Source of the DNA: Calothrix sp. PCC 6303
GTDB lineage: Bacteria; Cyanobacteriota; Cyanobacteriia; Cyanobacteriales; Nostocaceae
Assembly (NCBI RefSeq): GCF_000317435.1
Contig: NC_019727.1
Coordinates: forward strand, 1-64,000
Direction: 5' to 3'
Length of the DNA stretch: 64,000 bases
Shown here one piece after another: positions 17,732 to 26,696 of the stretch. Under the pieces are notes generated by a model. That model saw only the letters and a list, made by a program, of their open reading frames with translations, was not told the origin of the DNA and searched no databases. The number at the start of each line of letters is the position of its first letter. The first letter of the stretch is position 1. The translations under genes and the position numbers were made by a program.

Positions 17732-18211
17732 AAAAAATCATGATTTTTCTGTACTTATACTCTTTTAACTACTCATTTATAAGTGAAAAAGAATTTTGTT
17801 AAAAAAGTTAATTTTATTTCAATAACTAATAGCACAAGAATATCGGTAAAACCTGGTTATAGCTGTGCTACAAGGATTTATTCGATAGAGAAAAAGAATA
17901 TTTTATTTGTGCCTGGGCTGTGACAAGGTTTTTTTTAATCAAAATTGGGTAAATTTGGAGATAATTTAAAAGTGTAATATCTACACCATTGTCTGAATCG
18001 CTAATTTTGCCATTTTCTATATTGTTTCTAACAACATTTACGGCAGAAAAATTCGTCCGAGGCAGTGTTTTTGAGCTAGCCTGTGGGTGGGCAGGGCGCG
18101 GGTTGAACGCCAGCCATGTTGCCTTTATGCGCTGTACGCGCATAACGTCCCTGGGGGACGACGGCAACGGCTGGCTCTGCGAGGCTTTGTAGCACAGTTT
18201 GGTTAGCTGTT
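17732..18211. other. Divergent intergenic region between ParM-like gene and mobC, oriT candidate
   Basis: 480 bp. The left 300 bp are A+T rich and should hold the promoter of the actin-like gene and possibly its centromere. The right part turns G+C rich and contains the three-arm inverted repeat at 18109-18175. Location next to mobC suggests the origin of transfer, but no nick-site consensus was identified. Confidence 0.45.
18109..18175. repeat. Three-arm nested inverted repeat 36 bp before mobC
   Basis: The outer stem GCCAGCC (18109-18115)/GGCTGGC (18169-18175) continues as TTGCC (18119-18123)/GGCAA (18163-18167). It encloses two hairpins: TATGCGC (18126-18132)/GCGCATA (18138-18144) and CGTCCC (18146-18151)/GGGACG (18155-18160). 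All pairs are perfect. It could be a cruciform at oriT, an RNA control element of the mob genes, or a nested palindromic repeat of the kind frequent in cyanobacterial genomes. Confidence 0.75.
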
Positions 18212-18607
18212 ATGGGTAGTAAGACCAAAAGGGACGACGGTGTTTCCAGAAAAATTACGCATCCGGTGCGATTTGCGGAGGACGAGTACGAGCAATTGAA
18301 GCAGAAAGCCTACAATGCGCGGGTATCGGTGACGGAATTTATCCGCCGTGCAGCCCTGAGACGGCAAGTTGTAGAACCACCACCACCCCCACAGATAAAT
18401 TGGAAATTGTACGAGGAATTAAACGCGATCGGCGTTAATCTGAATCAAATTGCTAAGGCTGTTAATCGAGCGGTAAAGTCGGGAAGGGGAGCAAATGTGG
18501 ATGCGGGACGATTGCAAAACTTGGTCGATCGGTTAAATGCTGCGATTCGAGAAACCCAGATGCAGTTGTTGGAATGTGGGGTTACAGATGATGAGGAGGA
18601 GGATTGA
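18212..18607 (+). CDS. mobC: MobC-like relaxosome accessory protein
   Basis: 131 aa. An N-terminal ribbon-helix-helix (ITHPVRFAEDEYEQLKQKA, VSVTEFIRRAALRR) precedes the MobC signature NAIGVNLNQIAKAVNRA (about 69-85). MobC proteins bind oriT and help the relaxase melt and nick DNA. The relaxase gene lies 1.5 kb downstream on the same strand and is separated from mobC by a disrupted antitoxin gene and an opposing DUF4145 gene. That suggests the mob operon was opened by later insertions. Confidence 0.85.
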   Translation: MGSKTKRDDGVSRKITHPVRFAEDEYEQLKQKAYNARVSVTEFIRRAALRRQVVEPPPPPQINWKLYEELNAIGVNLNQIAKAVNRAVKSGRGANVDAGRLQNLVDRLNAAIRETQMQLLECGVTDDEEED

Positions 18608-18661
18608 CATTGTAGAAAACGCACATAATTAGGTAAATTATTGTTTTTATAGGAGAGACAC

Positions 18662-19197
18662 ATGCAAAGTATTAGGGGTATAGCCGGAATACCAGCAAAA
18701 TGGGACACGTTGTAAAGTTTCGTTAACTTTAATTGCCGAAACCATTGTTATTTCGTTGTTTCGAGCCATGACTTTGGTATCGGCTTAATTTGAGAACATC
18801 TCCAAAAATGATTGTTTATGGGCAAGCTTGAGGAATTGAAAGGGGTGAAAAGTTGATTTTAGCGTGCAAAACTTTGATTGCCCCAATACCATTTATGGGC
18901 AAGTTGGTAAATCAATAAAACACGTTTCGCAACATTTATTTACAACGTGTCCTGTTTTGCGCGTATCCCGGCTGAACCCCTATTAAGGTAGTCTCCCGTG
19001 TGGGGTCTGATGGCATTTTGCATCTCGACGTTCCTGTTGGAATGACGAACGAAGAATTAGAAGTTATGGTAATTTTTCAACCACTAAAATCATCCGTACA
19101 AGTAGAAACACCCCAAACATTGGGCTGGATGCCTGGTTTTTTTGAGGAAGTAATTGGGGGTTGGTCTGGAGAACCTTTAGAGCGGGGAAAGTTTTAA
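18662..19197 (+). pseudogene. Antitoxin-like small gene split by a miniature Tn3 element
   Basis: Removing the 306-bp element at 18675-18980 and one TATTA copy restores a continuous 74-codon frame from ATG 18662, preceded by aggagag. It starts MQSIKVVSRVGSDGILHLDV and continues PVGMTNEELEVMVIFQP and GWMPGFFEEV. This matches a common family of short cyanobacterial proteins annotated as antitoxins that precede PIN-domain toxins. The toxin gene is missing: an opposing gene starts within 3 bp. The remnant after the insertion (19000-19197) could be translated only from a weak start. Confidence 0.8.
18675..18980. mobile_element. Tn3-family-derived miniature element (TIME)
   Basis: 306 bp with 40-odd-bp terminal inverted repeats beginning GGGGT and ending cacgttgtaaa, the layout of Tn3-family ends (GGGG start, roughly 38-45 bp). 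It has a perfect 5-bp target duplication, TATTA (18670-18674 and 18981-18985), as Tn3 transposition gives. It holds no gene; the interior contains two tttatgggcaag repeats. It would move only with a Tn3-type transposase supplied in trans. Confidence 0.88.
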
Positions 19198-19199
19198 GA

Positions 19200-19961
19200 T
19201 TAAAACATTATCTCACCATCTTCAAGCTTAGACTTTTTATCTTTTATACGTTTTAAATGCATTACTGCTTTTCTTGCTAAATTTGGAGCGATGTAAAGGT
19301 ACTCTAAAATTGCCCTAATTAAATCATCCAAGATAGGAATTTCTTTACTGGTCAGTCCCTTAAAAGGCTCATGAGCGCCAACATTGCGTAATTGTCGAAT
19401 TTTGTGAACAACTTCCACTAAATTGTTTGGAATTTCACCATTTTCAGCTAGAAATTTTAATTTTTCGTATATATCTTTTCCTTCTGCTTTACGTTCCTCA
19501 CAGACCATATCTAAAGTACTCCCTAGAAGAATTGCATATGCATCAACATTAATGCTTCTTGCCTTTAATGCTGCTTTATATGCTTTTTGTATTGCAGAAG
19601 GTAAGTAAGATAATTCCAAACCTTGTGGTGGATACAGAGTTTCAATTCCCATTTCAATGGTTTCTGAATCCATAAAATCGTGTTGACAAGACTTCCGTAA
19701 CGTTACTTCTTTGCAAGCTAGGCAAAGTAGTAAGCTATAATCGCACCCCGCATTTGGTGCATCATCATAATCATTAGGGTTGTACTCTACCGCATACTCG
19801 ATATTTATCTTATTCGTATGAGGGTCGCCACATTCTTCTGGATAATAAGAATATTCATAGACAGATTCAGGTTCCGTAAGCAGAAAATAATTAGCCACAA
19901 TATTCATTGGAGCGAAATTTCCACAATGTCTACACCTTAAGAATTCTGTAGTTTGCTTCAC
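19200..19961 (-). CDS. DUF4145-domain protein
   Basis: 253 aa. The N-terminus has a zinc-binding-like pair CRHCGNF and, further on, CLACKEV (about 10-15 and 80-86). The C-terminal half shows the DUF4145 features: AYAILLGSTLDMVCEERKAEG and KIRQLRNVGAHEP (about 140-205). DUF4145 occurs alone or fused to restriction-type nucleases and is frequent in defence islands and on plasmids; its biochemical role is not established. It lies between mobC and the relaxase on the opposite strand and has its own promoter region (about 19962-20150). Confidence 0.75.
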   Translation of the reverse strand: MKQTTEFLRCRHCGNFAPMNIVANYFLLTEPESVYEYSYYPEECGDPHTNKINIEYAVEYNPNDYDDAPNAGCDYSLLLCLACKEVTLRKSCQHDFMDSETIEMGIETLYPPQGLELSYLPSAIQKAYKAALKARSINVDAYAILLGSTLDMVCEERKAEGKDIYEKLKFLAENGEIPNNLVEVVHKIRQLRNVGAHEPFKGLTSKEIPILDDLIRAILEYLYIAPNLARKAVMHLKRIKDKKSKLEDGEIMF

Positions 19962-20168
19962 TATTTCGATTTTTACGATTAAGTTTAATGATATTTGACT
20001 ATAACAGGCTCACTGTTATCATCAAAAGTAGTATTCATGCATAAATTATAAATTCACATCAAAAACGCTCAAGCTTATATATAGCAAAGCTTTTTAGTCA
20101 ATGTTGTAGGCTTTGAGATGGATACTCGGCTTAATACCTCGTAGTTACTCCTTTTGGGGAATTTACCA

Positions 20169-21851
20169 GTGATTGCCAACCAATTAAAAAACCGCAGTTT
20201 CCGTTCCACCCTCGACTACGTACTGGAAAAAGAAGAAGCTGAAATTATTGACAGCAACATGGGTGGGTATAATTCCCGACAATTGGCAAAGGAATTTAGC
20301 GCAGCCAGACGAATGCGACCGAAATTCCAACGGGCTTGCGGTCACATAATTTTGTCCATCCCCCACCGCGATGCATCTCACCCACAGGGGGAATACCACG
20401 AGCATTTAGATGATGAAAAATACACGGATATTGCCCAGCGCTGGTTAAAAAGGATGGAATTCCTGGGGGATGGGCTGCACAAAAGCCAGTACGTAATTGC
20501 CCGTCACCACGACACAAACCACGAACACATCCATATAATTGCCAGCCGGATTCGCATGGATGGGTCAGTTGTACCCGACTCCTGGGATTACCGTCGCAGC
20601 GAAGTGGTAGTGCGGCAATTAGAGAAAGAATTTGGCTTGGAACAAGTACCCTGTAGCAACGAACAAGTAGCACAGAAAGTTCAAGAGATATCGGGAATTG
20701 ACACAACCGTTTGCGATACTCCTGAAACAAAACCTCTTGTGGACGATATTCCTGTAGGGAGTCCTTACCGCGATCGCCGTGCCCAAACTAAAAAACAGAA
20801 ACATCATTTTAGCGGTAAACCACCCGTCACCCAATTGCTAGCCGATGCTATCGACGCAGCAACTAAAGACAAACCCACTGTCACCGAACTAATTACCCGA
20901 CTCCAACAACAGGATATTACAGTACATCCTAGCTTTAGCACCCAGGGGAAATTTAAAGACGCGATCGCTTATTCCATGAATGGGGTAAAGGTGGCTGGTT
21001 GGAAATTGGGCAAGGCTTATAGTTTCCCCGGATTGCTCCAGCGACGGGGTGTGGATTATCAGGCAGAAAGGGATATGGCAGCATTGAGAACAGCACAATT
21101 GGGGCTGTTGGTAAAACTGTCTGCTCCCCATAAAAAAGTAGATGATGGGTTTAGGAACTTTGACGCAAGTAGCCAGCAGCAGGTTTTTGATGACGAATTT
21201 AATAACTTTGATAAAAATAATCAGCAGTTTTTTAATAACGAATTAAGTGCCATCCAAGAAAATAGTTATCAGCCAGATAAACATTACAAATTAAATACCG
21301 AGCGCTCAAATAGCCACCAGTTTTTTAATAACGAATTAAGTGCTGACCAGGGAAATAGCCAGCAGCCAGATAAACATTACAAATTAAATGCCGAGCATTC
21401 AAATAAGCAAAAGCAAGATAAAGATGATAAAACAACTGTTAGTCAAAGAGCTAACCAACAAAAAAGTAAAGATGATAAAGCAATTGCGGTTAAAATAACA
21501 GACCAACAACTTGTTAAAGAGAATAAACCAACTGCTGCCCAGGAAACAAACCTTATTCAGAGCGAATATGCTACCAAAATCGCTCCTACCATCCAACTAT
21601 TTTGGCAAATGCAAAAACGACCTCAACATATTGAGGGTAATCACTACAGCATTACATTGGAGGAAAACATCTTAACGCTAACGCGCAAAAGTGGTGAAAA
21701 GATTGCTGCGCTATCCGTGGACAACAGTTCGCCACCTCAAGGATTTGGTTTGACCGAATCTGATTTGGAGAGATTTTTAGATTTGCAACGAATACTTGCG
21801 GAGCGCATCGAACTTCAAAAGCGCCAAAAAAATCGAGGAATTGAATATTAG
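20169..21851 (+). CDS. MobA/VirD2-type relaxase
   Basis: 560 aa from GTG 20169, chosen because ggggaat lies just upstream and it gives the typical relaxase opening MIANQLKNRSFRSTLDYVL. Tyr17 is a candidate nicking tyrosine. The metal-binding motif HHDTNHEHIHI (about 113-123) contains the three histidines of MOBP-type relaxases. After the catalytic domain (about 1-160) come RDRRAQTKKQ and LADAIDAATK-type helical segments. A low-complexity Gln/Asn/Lys-rich region with a duplicated FFNNELSA unit (about 345-395) and a C-terminal domain follow. It nicks oriT and pilots the strand during conjugation. No complete set of mating-pair genes is seen, so the element is probably mobilisable. Confidence 0.9.
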   Translation: MIANQLKNRSFRSTLDYVLEKEEAEIIDSNMGGYNSRQLAKEFSAARRMRPKFQRACGHIILSIPHRDASHPQGEYHEHLDDEKYTDIAQRWLKRMEFLGDGLHKSQYVIARHHDTNHEHIHIIASRIRMDGSVVPDSWDYRRSEVVVRQLEKEFGLEQVPCSNEQVAQKVQEISGIDTTVCDTPETKPLVDDIPVGSPYRDRRAQTKKQKHHFSGKPPVTQLLADAIDAATKDKPTVTELITRLQQQDITVHPSFSTQGKFKDAIAYSMNGVKVAGWKLGKAYSFPGLLQRRGVDYQAERDMAALRTAQLGLLVKLSAPHKKVDDGFRNFDASSQQQVFDDEFNNFDKNNQQFFNNELSAIQENSYQPDKHYKLNTERSNSHQFFNNELSADQGNSQQPDKHYKLNAEHSNKQKQDKDDKTTVSQRANQQKSKDDKAIAVKITDQQLVKENKPTAAQETNLIQSEYATKIAPTIQLFWQMQKRPQHIEGNHYSITLEENILTLTRKSGEKIAALSVDNSSPPQGFGLTESDLERFLDLQRILAERIELQKRQKNRGIEY

Positions 21852-21880
21852 CTGGGAATAAGGAGACAGAACTAGAAAGC

Positions 21881-21961
21881 ATGATTAAAAACGAACAGCA
21901 ATATCAAATCACCAAGTCTTGGAAAGAGAAATTTCAACAAGCAATTATCAACCTGCACTGA
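21881..21961 (+). pseudogene. N-terminal remnant of an antitoxin/XRE-like gene
   Basis: A 26-codon frame, MIKNEQQYQITKSWKEKFQQ and so on, preceded by aaggagac at 21860. The opening resembles the start of short helix-turn-helix (HigA-like) antitoxin-type proteins, which continue much further; here it ends at a stop. Probably a fragment, possibly of another lost toxin-antitoxin pair. Confidence 0.4.
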
Positions 21962-22016
21962 ATAGTGTTGACAAGTCGCATGAATTTTAGCACGAGAGTT
22001 TCGAGTTTTCTTTTAA

Positions 22017-22664
22017 CTAATAATCAACTTCAACTACTTGATTTGGCGCTAGAATACCACCTACTTTTACTACTTCCAATTCTCCCACGATATGGGGGTA
22101 TTGTGCTTTGACATTTTCAATTGCGAGATGGAGCGTTGCAGAAGAAGCAATATAAAGTTTTTCACTACCTTTAAATACCCAAATTGGACTTAACCAACTA
22201 TGACGGGGTTGAAGTACGGATTGATGAATTATTGAGTGAGTTCTTTGGATAATTTGTTCGATGAAATCTTTGCTTAAAAATTCCTCTAATTCCGATTGGA
22301 AATATTTTTTAAGTTCGGTGTTGGAGATATGTTCGATGATATCGCCATCGACTTCGCTTGTCTGTAGGACATTGGATATCGATTCGTTAAATTCGGCAAC
22401 CATCGAACAGATGTGGCGACTAACTTGGGAAATAATTGCATCAAAATCCCGTTCCGTGAGAATATGCCCTAGATGTTCGCGGAGTAATTGCCTCAAATTT
22501 TCGCCATTAATATTAATACTGCGGTTATCTAAATACTTAGAAAGTTTATCGCTCGGTATCCCACAACCAACTTCCCCATTGGCAGCATCTTCAGCTTCGA
22601 TTAGTTCCATCAACCGTTGCGTTTGTAGCAAATCATTAGTTATACTTGGTATAGATTGGGTCAT
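22017..22664 (-). CDS. Hypothetical protein
   Basis: 215 aa, not recognised. It is rich in acidic and hydrophobic helical segments without membrane spans. The C-terminal part (about 150-213) contains short beta-like segments (PIWVFKGSEKLYIASS, VGELEVVKVGGILAP). The start overlaps the stop of the upstream acetyltransferase-like fragment by 4 bp (ATGA), a sign of translational coupling. Confidence 0.55.
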   Translation of the reverse strand: MTQSIPSITNDLLQTQRLMELIEAEDAANGEVGCGIPSDKLSKYLDNRSININGENLRQLLREHLGHILTERDFDAIISQVSRHICSMVAEFNESISNVLQTSEVDGDIIEHISNTELKKYFQSELEEFLSKDFIEQIIQRTHSIIHQSVLQPRHSWLSPIWVFKGSEKLYIASSATLHLAIENVKAQYPHIVGELEVVKVGGILAPNQVVEVDY

Positions 22665-22915
22665 AATTTCCTACGTAAGGTTTCAAAGTAAACTAAGTTA
22701 TCGGGTTCATCGGGGTCGGGACCACAATCAAGTAATCCTATTTTAAGCTTTTTGTAAAATGCGATTGCGCCTGGAAGGGCGTGGAGTCCAATACGTCCTT
22801 GATATCCCAACTCGTTGCTACGAACAACAGCAAAGTCAATTAAGTTACCACCAACACCTTTGTAAATAGGAGGGTAATTGATGGTAGAACGATTCCACGG
22901 TGCAGTATTATCCAA
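22661..22915 (-). pseudogene. GNAT acetyltransferase-like fragment
   Basis: 84 codons from a TTG. Segments TAPWNRSTI, YKGVGGNLIDFAVVRS, GRIGLHALPGAIAFYKK and DNLVYFE match the acetyl-CoA-binding half of cyanobacterial GNAT proteins. The frame stays open upstream to 22957 without a convincing start, and a MITE begins at 22967, so the gene is probably 5'-truncated. It is translationally coupled to the next gene. Confidence 0.6.
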
Positions 22916-22966
22916 AAAGATTAAACTCTTGTGGGATGAGCATTCTTGCCTGTCACACTATGTAAA

Positions 22967-23085
22967 CTAAGTAGGTCGGCGTTGAAAATCATAGTTATGA
23001 GCAGGCAGTAGGCAGTTGGGGTAAGACTTTGATCCCAATTTACATTACGTTACATAGTTGTGTTTATTCCCGCCTACTTACTTAG
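22967..23085. mobile_element. IS630-related MITE
   Basis: 119 bp bounded by ctaagtaggtcggcg (22967-22981) and its near-inverse cgcctacttacttag (23071-23085). The ends match the right terminus of the IS630 copy at 5076-5090 and share the subterminal acatagtt motif. No coding capacity. It lies between the primase gene and the acetyltransferase remnant. Confidence 0.65.
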
Positions 23086-23148
23086 ATGTGAAACAGCTTA
23101 TACCTTCTTTTCCATCTTGAGAACCACCAAATGTATGGGGTTTAATTC

Positions 23149-26100
23149 TCACAACCCAAGCCAGGGACGCAGATTACCGCGCTTCACTTTTATTAAACTA
23201 CCTGCTTGAGTTTTTACTGTAATTTCTCGACTCTGCCCTGCTTGCATGATTTCAACCCGTTTGCCCATGTAATCGGCATCCCGGTTTAAGCCAGGTCGCC
23301 ATGCAGAATTAGCAGCCTCTTTTATATAGGCTATTTCCGATAGCGTACATTGAGCAGTGGCGGTTTCCAACTCCGTCTCAGATGCAGAAAGCACCAATTT
23401 ACCCAGCACAACTTGTGTGTCCCACGCCTCAAGCATTTGTTCCAGTAGTGACGGGCTGTGATTGCTTAATTCAGTGGTAGCAGCGTCCGTCTCAGTGTAG
23501 GCAGTGTAGACCTGTTTTTCTGGTTGTGCAGACCTCAAATCCTCTCCCTGACTGGAATGTGTAGGAGTGTAGACTATTGGAGATGTAAGATTCTCTTCAC
23601 GACTATTTTCTCCACGCGATGTTGGAGATGTAATATTCTCCTCACGACTATTTTCTTCACGCGACATTGGAGGTGGAATATTGCCCTCATGACTATTTTC
23701 TTCACGCGACATTGAAGATGGAATATTGCCCTCACGATTATTTTCTTCACGCGACATTGAAGATGGAATATTGCCCTCACGATTATTTTCTTCACATGAT
23801 ATTGGAGATGTAACATTCCCCTCACGATTATTTTCTTCACATGATATTGGAGATGTAACATTCCCCTCACGACTATTTTCTTGTCGTAGTTGATGAGATA
23901 TCTGATTCTCTTTGGATAATAGATCAGACATAAAATTATCTACATTCCCTACACTTTCCTTACTGAACAAGGGTTTCAGGTCTCGATTAGGGTCTACACC
24001 TGGTTTACACTCCCTACATTCCCTACACTCCCCTAAGCGATCGCTAATCCGAGAACTTGTATCAGATACCTCCCTTAACAGCACCCCATATATCCTCCAG
24101 CCATTACCCTGCCTCGCTTCTCTCACGGAACGCCATCCCATCTCACGGCACAGTTCGAGCAAATGTCCTCGGAAATTGTTTTTGGTAAACAGAGACTTGG
24201 AATTATTTTCGTCACACATCCGAATATAGGCACCGTACAAAGTCCTGGCATCGTCCCCCTTACCACCCAACATGACGAATTTGTCAGGACTAGCAGGAAT
24301 TAACATTTCCTCCATGAACAACGCTACCGAATCATTTTCAGTCTTGTGTAACCACTGTTGGCGTTTAAAATCTGGAATTGCTGCATCCCCCTCCCCTTTG
24401 ATCAAATTCGTCACCTGTTGGTCGGGCATTCTTAAGGCAAGCGCAGTCAATTCTGGGACTTCCGCTTGCATTTTGTTCTCCACATCTGTATCCCTGATGG
24501 GCAATGATTCATCAAATGTTACCAGGGAAAGGCGGCGGTCTATGCCCGTGACATCCCCAACAAATGGGTTGGAGTTACTGATTACCACGATTGTGCCGTA
24601 GAATTTGCCGTTAGCTTGTGGTTTGTATTTGGCTATGTAGGGGATATTGTCACCGCCAGTGAGACTGAGCAACCCGGAAAAATCACATGTCCGTTTTTTC
24701 TCGTCTGGGCAGATAACTAGCTGTTTGTCAATGATTGCGGCAATCACATTGTCGTCTCCCAGCTTGTGAAGTTTGGCGCTGGTGTGATTGGGCTTCCCAA
24801 CTACCTTTTCTAAAAGTCGAGCGTAAGTCCCTTTACCCGAACCAGGGACACCTTGGAGGTGGACGAACATCTGGAGGTCAACAAACCGGAATTTGATGAC
24901 ACCGTTAACTATCGCTAGTAGTTTCATAACTTTTAGCGGGTCGCCTTTTTGGGAATACATAGCCCAGGCGTAAAAGTTGGGGGCGTTAATTCGTAATTGG
25001 TCGAGTAAGGTGCTTGTGGGGTCAATTGCTACCAATTTGGGAAAATTATGTTCAAGGACGGAAATAAACCCAAATCCAGGGGCATGTGGGTGAGTTTTAC
25101 CTGTTTTCACCTCATAGACACAATCGTTGAAAGCAATCCACTCCATGCGATTAAAGGTTTGCCAATGCTTGTCTACTAGCTCGCTTTTGAGGAACCTGAC
25201 TGTATTTTCGATAAAGGAAAAGTAACCATAATTAATATTGGGTATTTCTTCGAGTGCGCGGTAAACCACCTGGGTGAAAATTAGCTCCTGTTCTGCTTCC
25301 CAGATTTTTCCGTTCCACCTGCGCCATACCTGGCGTTCTGCATCATATTTCCACTCGTGTCGATAACGGTCTGCTAGTATCTGCATGGCAATTTTGGGAG
25401 TTATTTTTTGTTGGTTAACATAGGAACCCGAAGACTCGAATAACTTCTCCCACCTTTCAATATTCACGGCTTTAGCCAGGATTTCTCGTTTAAAATTATC
25501 CGCCCCATGATTCATGATGTAATCGTCCATACCTTTATTTTTATTTTGAAACGATTCATCAACTTCCCACAACCCCGTAACGATGTATTGCGGTACTTTA
25601 AATTTTTTAATTTGGTTAACCAGCTTTCTTTGAGCCATGACTACGTTTGAGTTTGTGGCACAGTCAGCGTCAAATGCGTGGATAAAACCAAAACCTGCAC
25701 GAGCAAATTTTTCTAGACCAGGAACAAGGTAACGCTTACCTTGGGGGTCAGCACTGGCTGGTGTTAAACCCATTTCTACCCCCAGGAGGGCAATGGTGGG
25801 TAGGTCGTGGGAACATCCAGCGATCGCTTTGAAAAATCCTTCTGTTAGCACCAAGCAGGGATGTCCGTCAATGGTGTAGCACAATAATTTTAATGCCTCT
25901 AAGTCATCCCAATAATTTGCTATCACTGGATGAATGGGCAGCATGACATCATATTCGCCGCGAGGACTGCGATATTTTGGAGCTTTTTCGTTGGATTTAT
26001 TGTCGCTTCTCCAAGGTTTATCAGGACGTAACTGTCCTTGGTAGTTTGTACCTTCGAGCCAGATACCAGATGATTTTGCTGTGTACCCTAATAATTCTGA

Positions 26101-26295
26101 TGCCGATGAAATGTCAACGCTGCGGCAATTAATTTCAATCCATTCTGGCAATAAGCCTCTATTGACGGTGCATTGCTCGTAATGCTTGCTATTTAAGCGC
26201 AACCGCAGCTTTTCGCTAGGAGATATAACTGCGGAGGATTGAGAATTATTTACTTTGTTTTCTTGGTTAGAGGCAGTGTTTGTTAAAGATTCCAT
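23149..26295 (-). CDS. Replication primase-helicase (DUF3854 + SF3/D5-like helicase)
   Basis: 1048 aa. Residues about 40-270 form a DUF3854/TOPRIM-like primase-associated domain (CLVLTEGFFKAIAG, GFIHAFDADCATN). A D5 N-like region follows, then an SF3 helicase: Walker A HLQGVPGSGKGTYARLL (about 483), Walker B-like QLVICPDEK, and SNPFVGDVTGIDRRLSLVTF with the arginine finger. The C-terminal third contains a 15-residue repeat (about 800-910) and a 60-residue tail. Proteins of this type serve as initiator/primase of large cyanobacterial plasmids and P4-like elements. The intergenic region upstream (26296-28776) is the most likely place for the replication origin. Confidence 0.85.
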   Translation of the reverse strand: MESLTNTASNQENKVNNSQSSAVISPSEKLRLRLNSKHYEQCTVNRGLLPEWIEINCRSVDISSASELLGYTAKSSGIWLEGTNYQGQLRPDKPWRSDNKSNEKAPKYRSPRGEYDVMLPIHPVIANYWDDLEALKLLCYTIDGHPCLVLTEGFFKAIAGCSHDLPTIALLGVEMGLTPASADPQGKRYLVPGLEKFARAGFGFIHAFDADCATNSNVVMAQRKLVNQIKKFKVPQYIVTGLWEVDESFQNKNKGMDDYIMNHGADNFKREILAKAVNIERWEKLFESSGSYVNQQKITPKIAMQILADRYRHEWKYDAERQVWRRWNGKIWEAEQELIFTQVVYRALEEIPNINYGYFSFIENTVRFLKSELVDKHWQTFNRMEWIAFNDCVYEVKTGKTHPHAPGFGFISVLEHNFPKLVAIDPTSTLLDQLRINAPNFYAWAMYSQKGDPLKVMKLLAIVNGVIKFRFVDLQMFVHLQGVPGSGKGTYARLLEKVVGKPNHTSAKLHKLGDDNVIAAIIDKQLVICPDEKKRTCDFSGLLSLTGGDNIPYIAKYKPQANGKFYGTIVVISNSNPFVGDVTGIDRRLSLVTFDESLPIRDTDVENKMQAEVPELTALALRMPDQQVTNLIKGEGDAAIPDFKRQQWLHKTENDSVALFMEEMLIPASPDKFVMLGGKGDDARTLYGAYIRMCDENNSKSLFTKNNFRGHLLELCREMGWRSVREARQGNGWRIYGVLLREVSDTSSRISDRLGECRECRECKPGVDPNRDLKPLFSKESVGNVDNFMSDLLSKENQISHQLRQENSREGNVTSPISCEENNREGNVTSPISCEENNREGNIPSSMSREENNREGNIPSSMSREENSHEGNIPPPMSREENSREENITSPTSRGENSREENLTSPIVYTPTHSSQGEDLRSAQPEKQVYTAYTETDAATTELSNHSPSLLEQMLEAWDTQVVLGKLVLSASETELETATAQCTLSEIAYIKEAANSAWRPGLNRDADYMGKRVEIMQAGQSREITVKTQAGSLIKVKRGNLRPWLGL
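23574..23890 (-). repeat. 45-bp in-frame tandem repeat in the primase gene
   Basis: About seven degenerate copies of a 45-bp unit encode EENNREGNVTSPISC-like 15-residue repeats. Copy number is likely to vary between strains. Protein identity is kept higher than expected for a random linker. Confidence 0.8.
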
Positions 26296-26465
26296 GAAAG
26301 TCTCTCTCGGATGTGTGGTTTTTCTGAGAGAGCCGTAGTAGAATTAGGTCAAATTGGATTATTTGATGCCCACTTGGGGCGAGGCTGATGGAAGCTAGTA
26401 ACTTCTGTCAGCCTTCTAATTTTTCTACGACTCGATGTAATGCCCACTTGGGGCGTTTAATGGTG
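26296..26465. promoter_or_regulatory. Primase upstream region with duplicated atgcccacttggggcg
   Basis: The 16-bp motif atgcccacttggggcg occurs at about 26366 and again at about 26440, roughly 75 bp apart, in direct orientation. Two repeats next to the initiator gene could be iterons or an autoregulatory operator. Confidence 0.4.
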
Positions 26466-26696
26466 CTAAACGTTAACAGACGAGTGCGATCGCTCTCGTC
26501 TGTTCTTGGCACAAGGGCGTTGTTGCCAAGTGCGATCGCAATCAAGTTGCGTGTTCAATATCGGGAAGGTTTTATCCCCGACTTGGAGTTTTTTGGCATA
26601 TTCCCAGTCAAAGCTGTGTATGACATGGGTTTCCAGATATTGGGAAACGGTTTCGACGACGTTTTGATGATGAGATTTCGATGAATCGGCGTACAT
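26466..26696 (-). CDS. Small hypothetical protein upstream of primase
   Basis: 76 aa, not recognised. ATG 26696 is preceded by tttggag at good spacing, and the gene points the same way as the primase. The first 50 residues look protein-like (VSQYLETHVIHSFDWEYAKKL); the Arg/Ser-rich end may be a frame run-out over a HIP1-rich stretch. Moderate support only. Confidence 0.4.
   Translation of the reverse strand: MYADSSKSHHQNVVETVSQYLETHVIHSFDWEYAKKLQVGDKTFPILNTQLDCDRTWQQRPCAKNRRERSHSSVNV

Noticed and set aside
17868-18192. Opposing 99- and 67-codon frames before mobC
   Set aside because: They span the three-arm inverted repeat, which keeps frames open on both strands; no other support.
23574-23890. 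CRISPR-like regular 45-bp repeat
   Set aside because: The repeats are contiguous and in frame within the primase gene, with no unique spacers.
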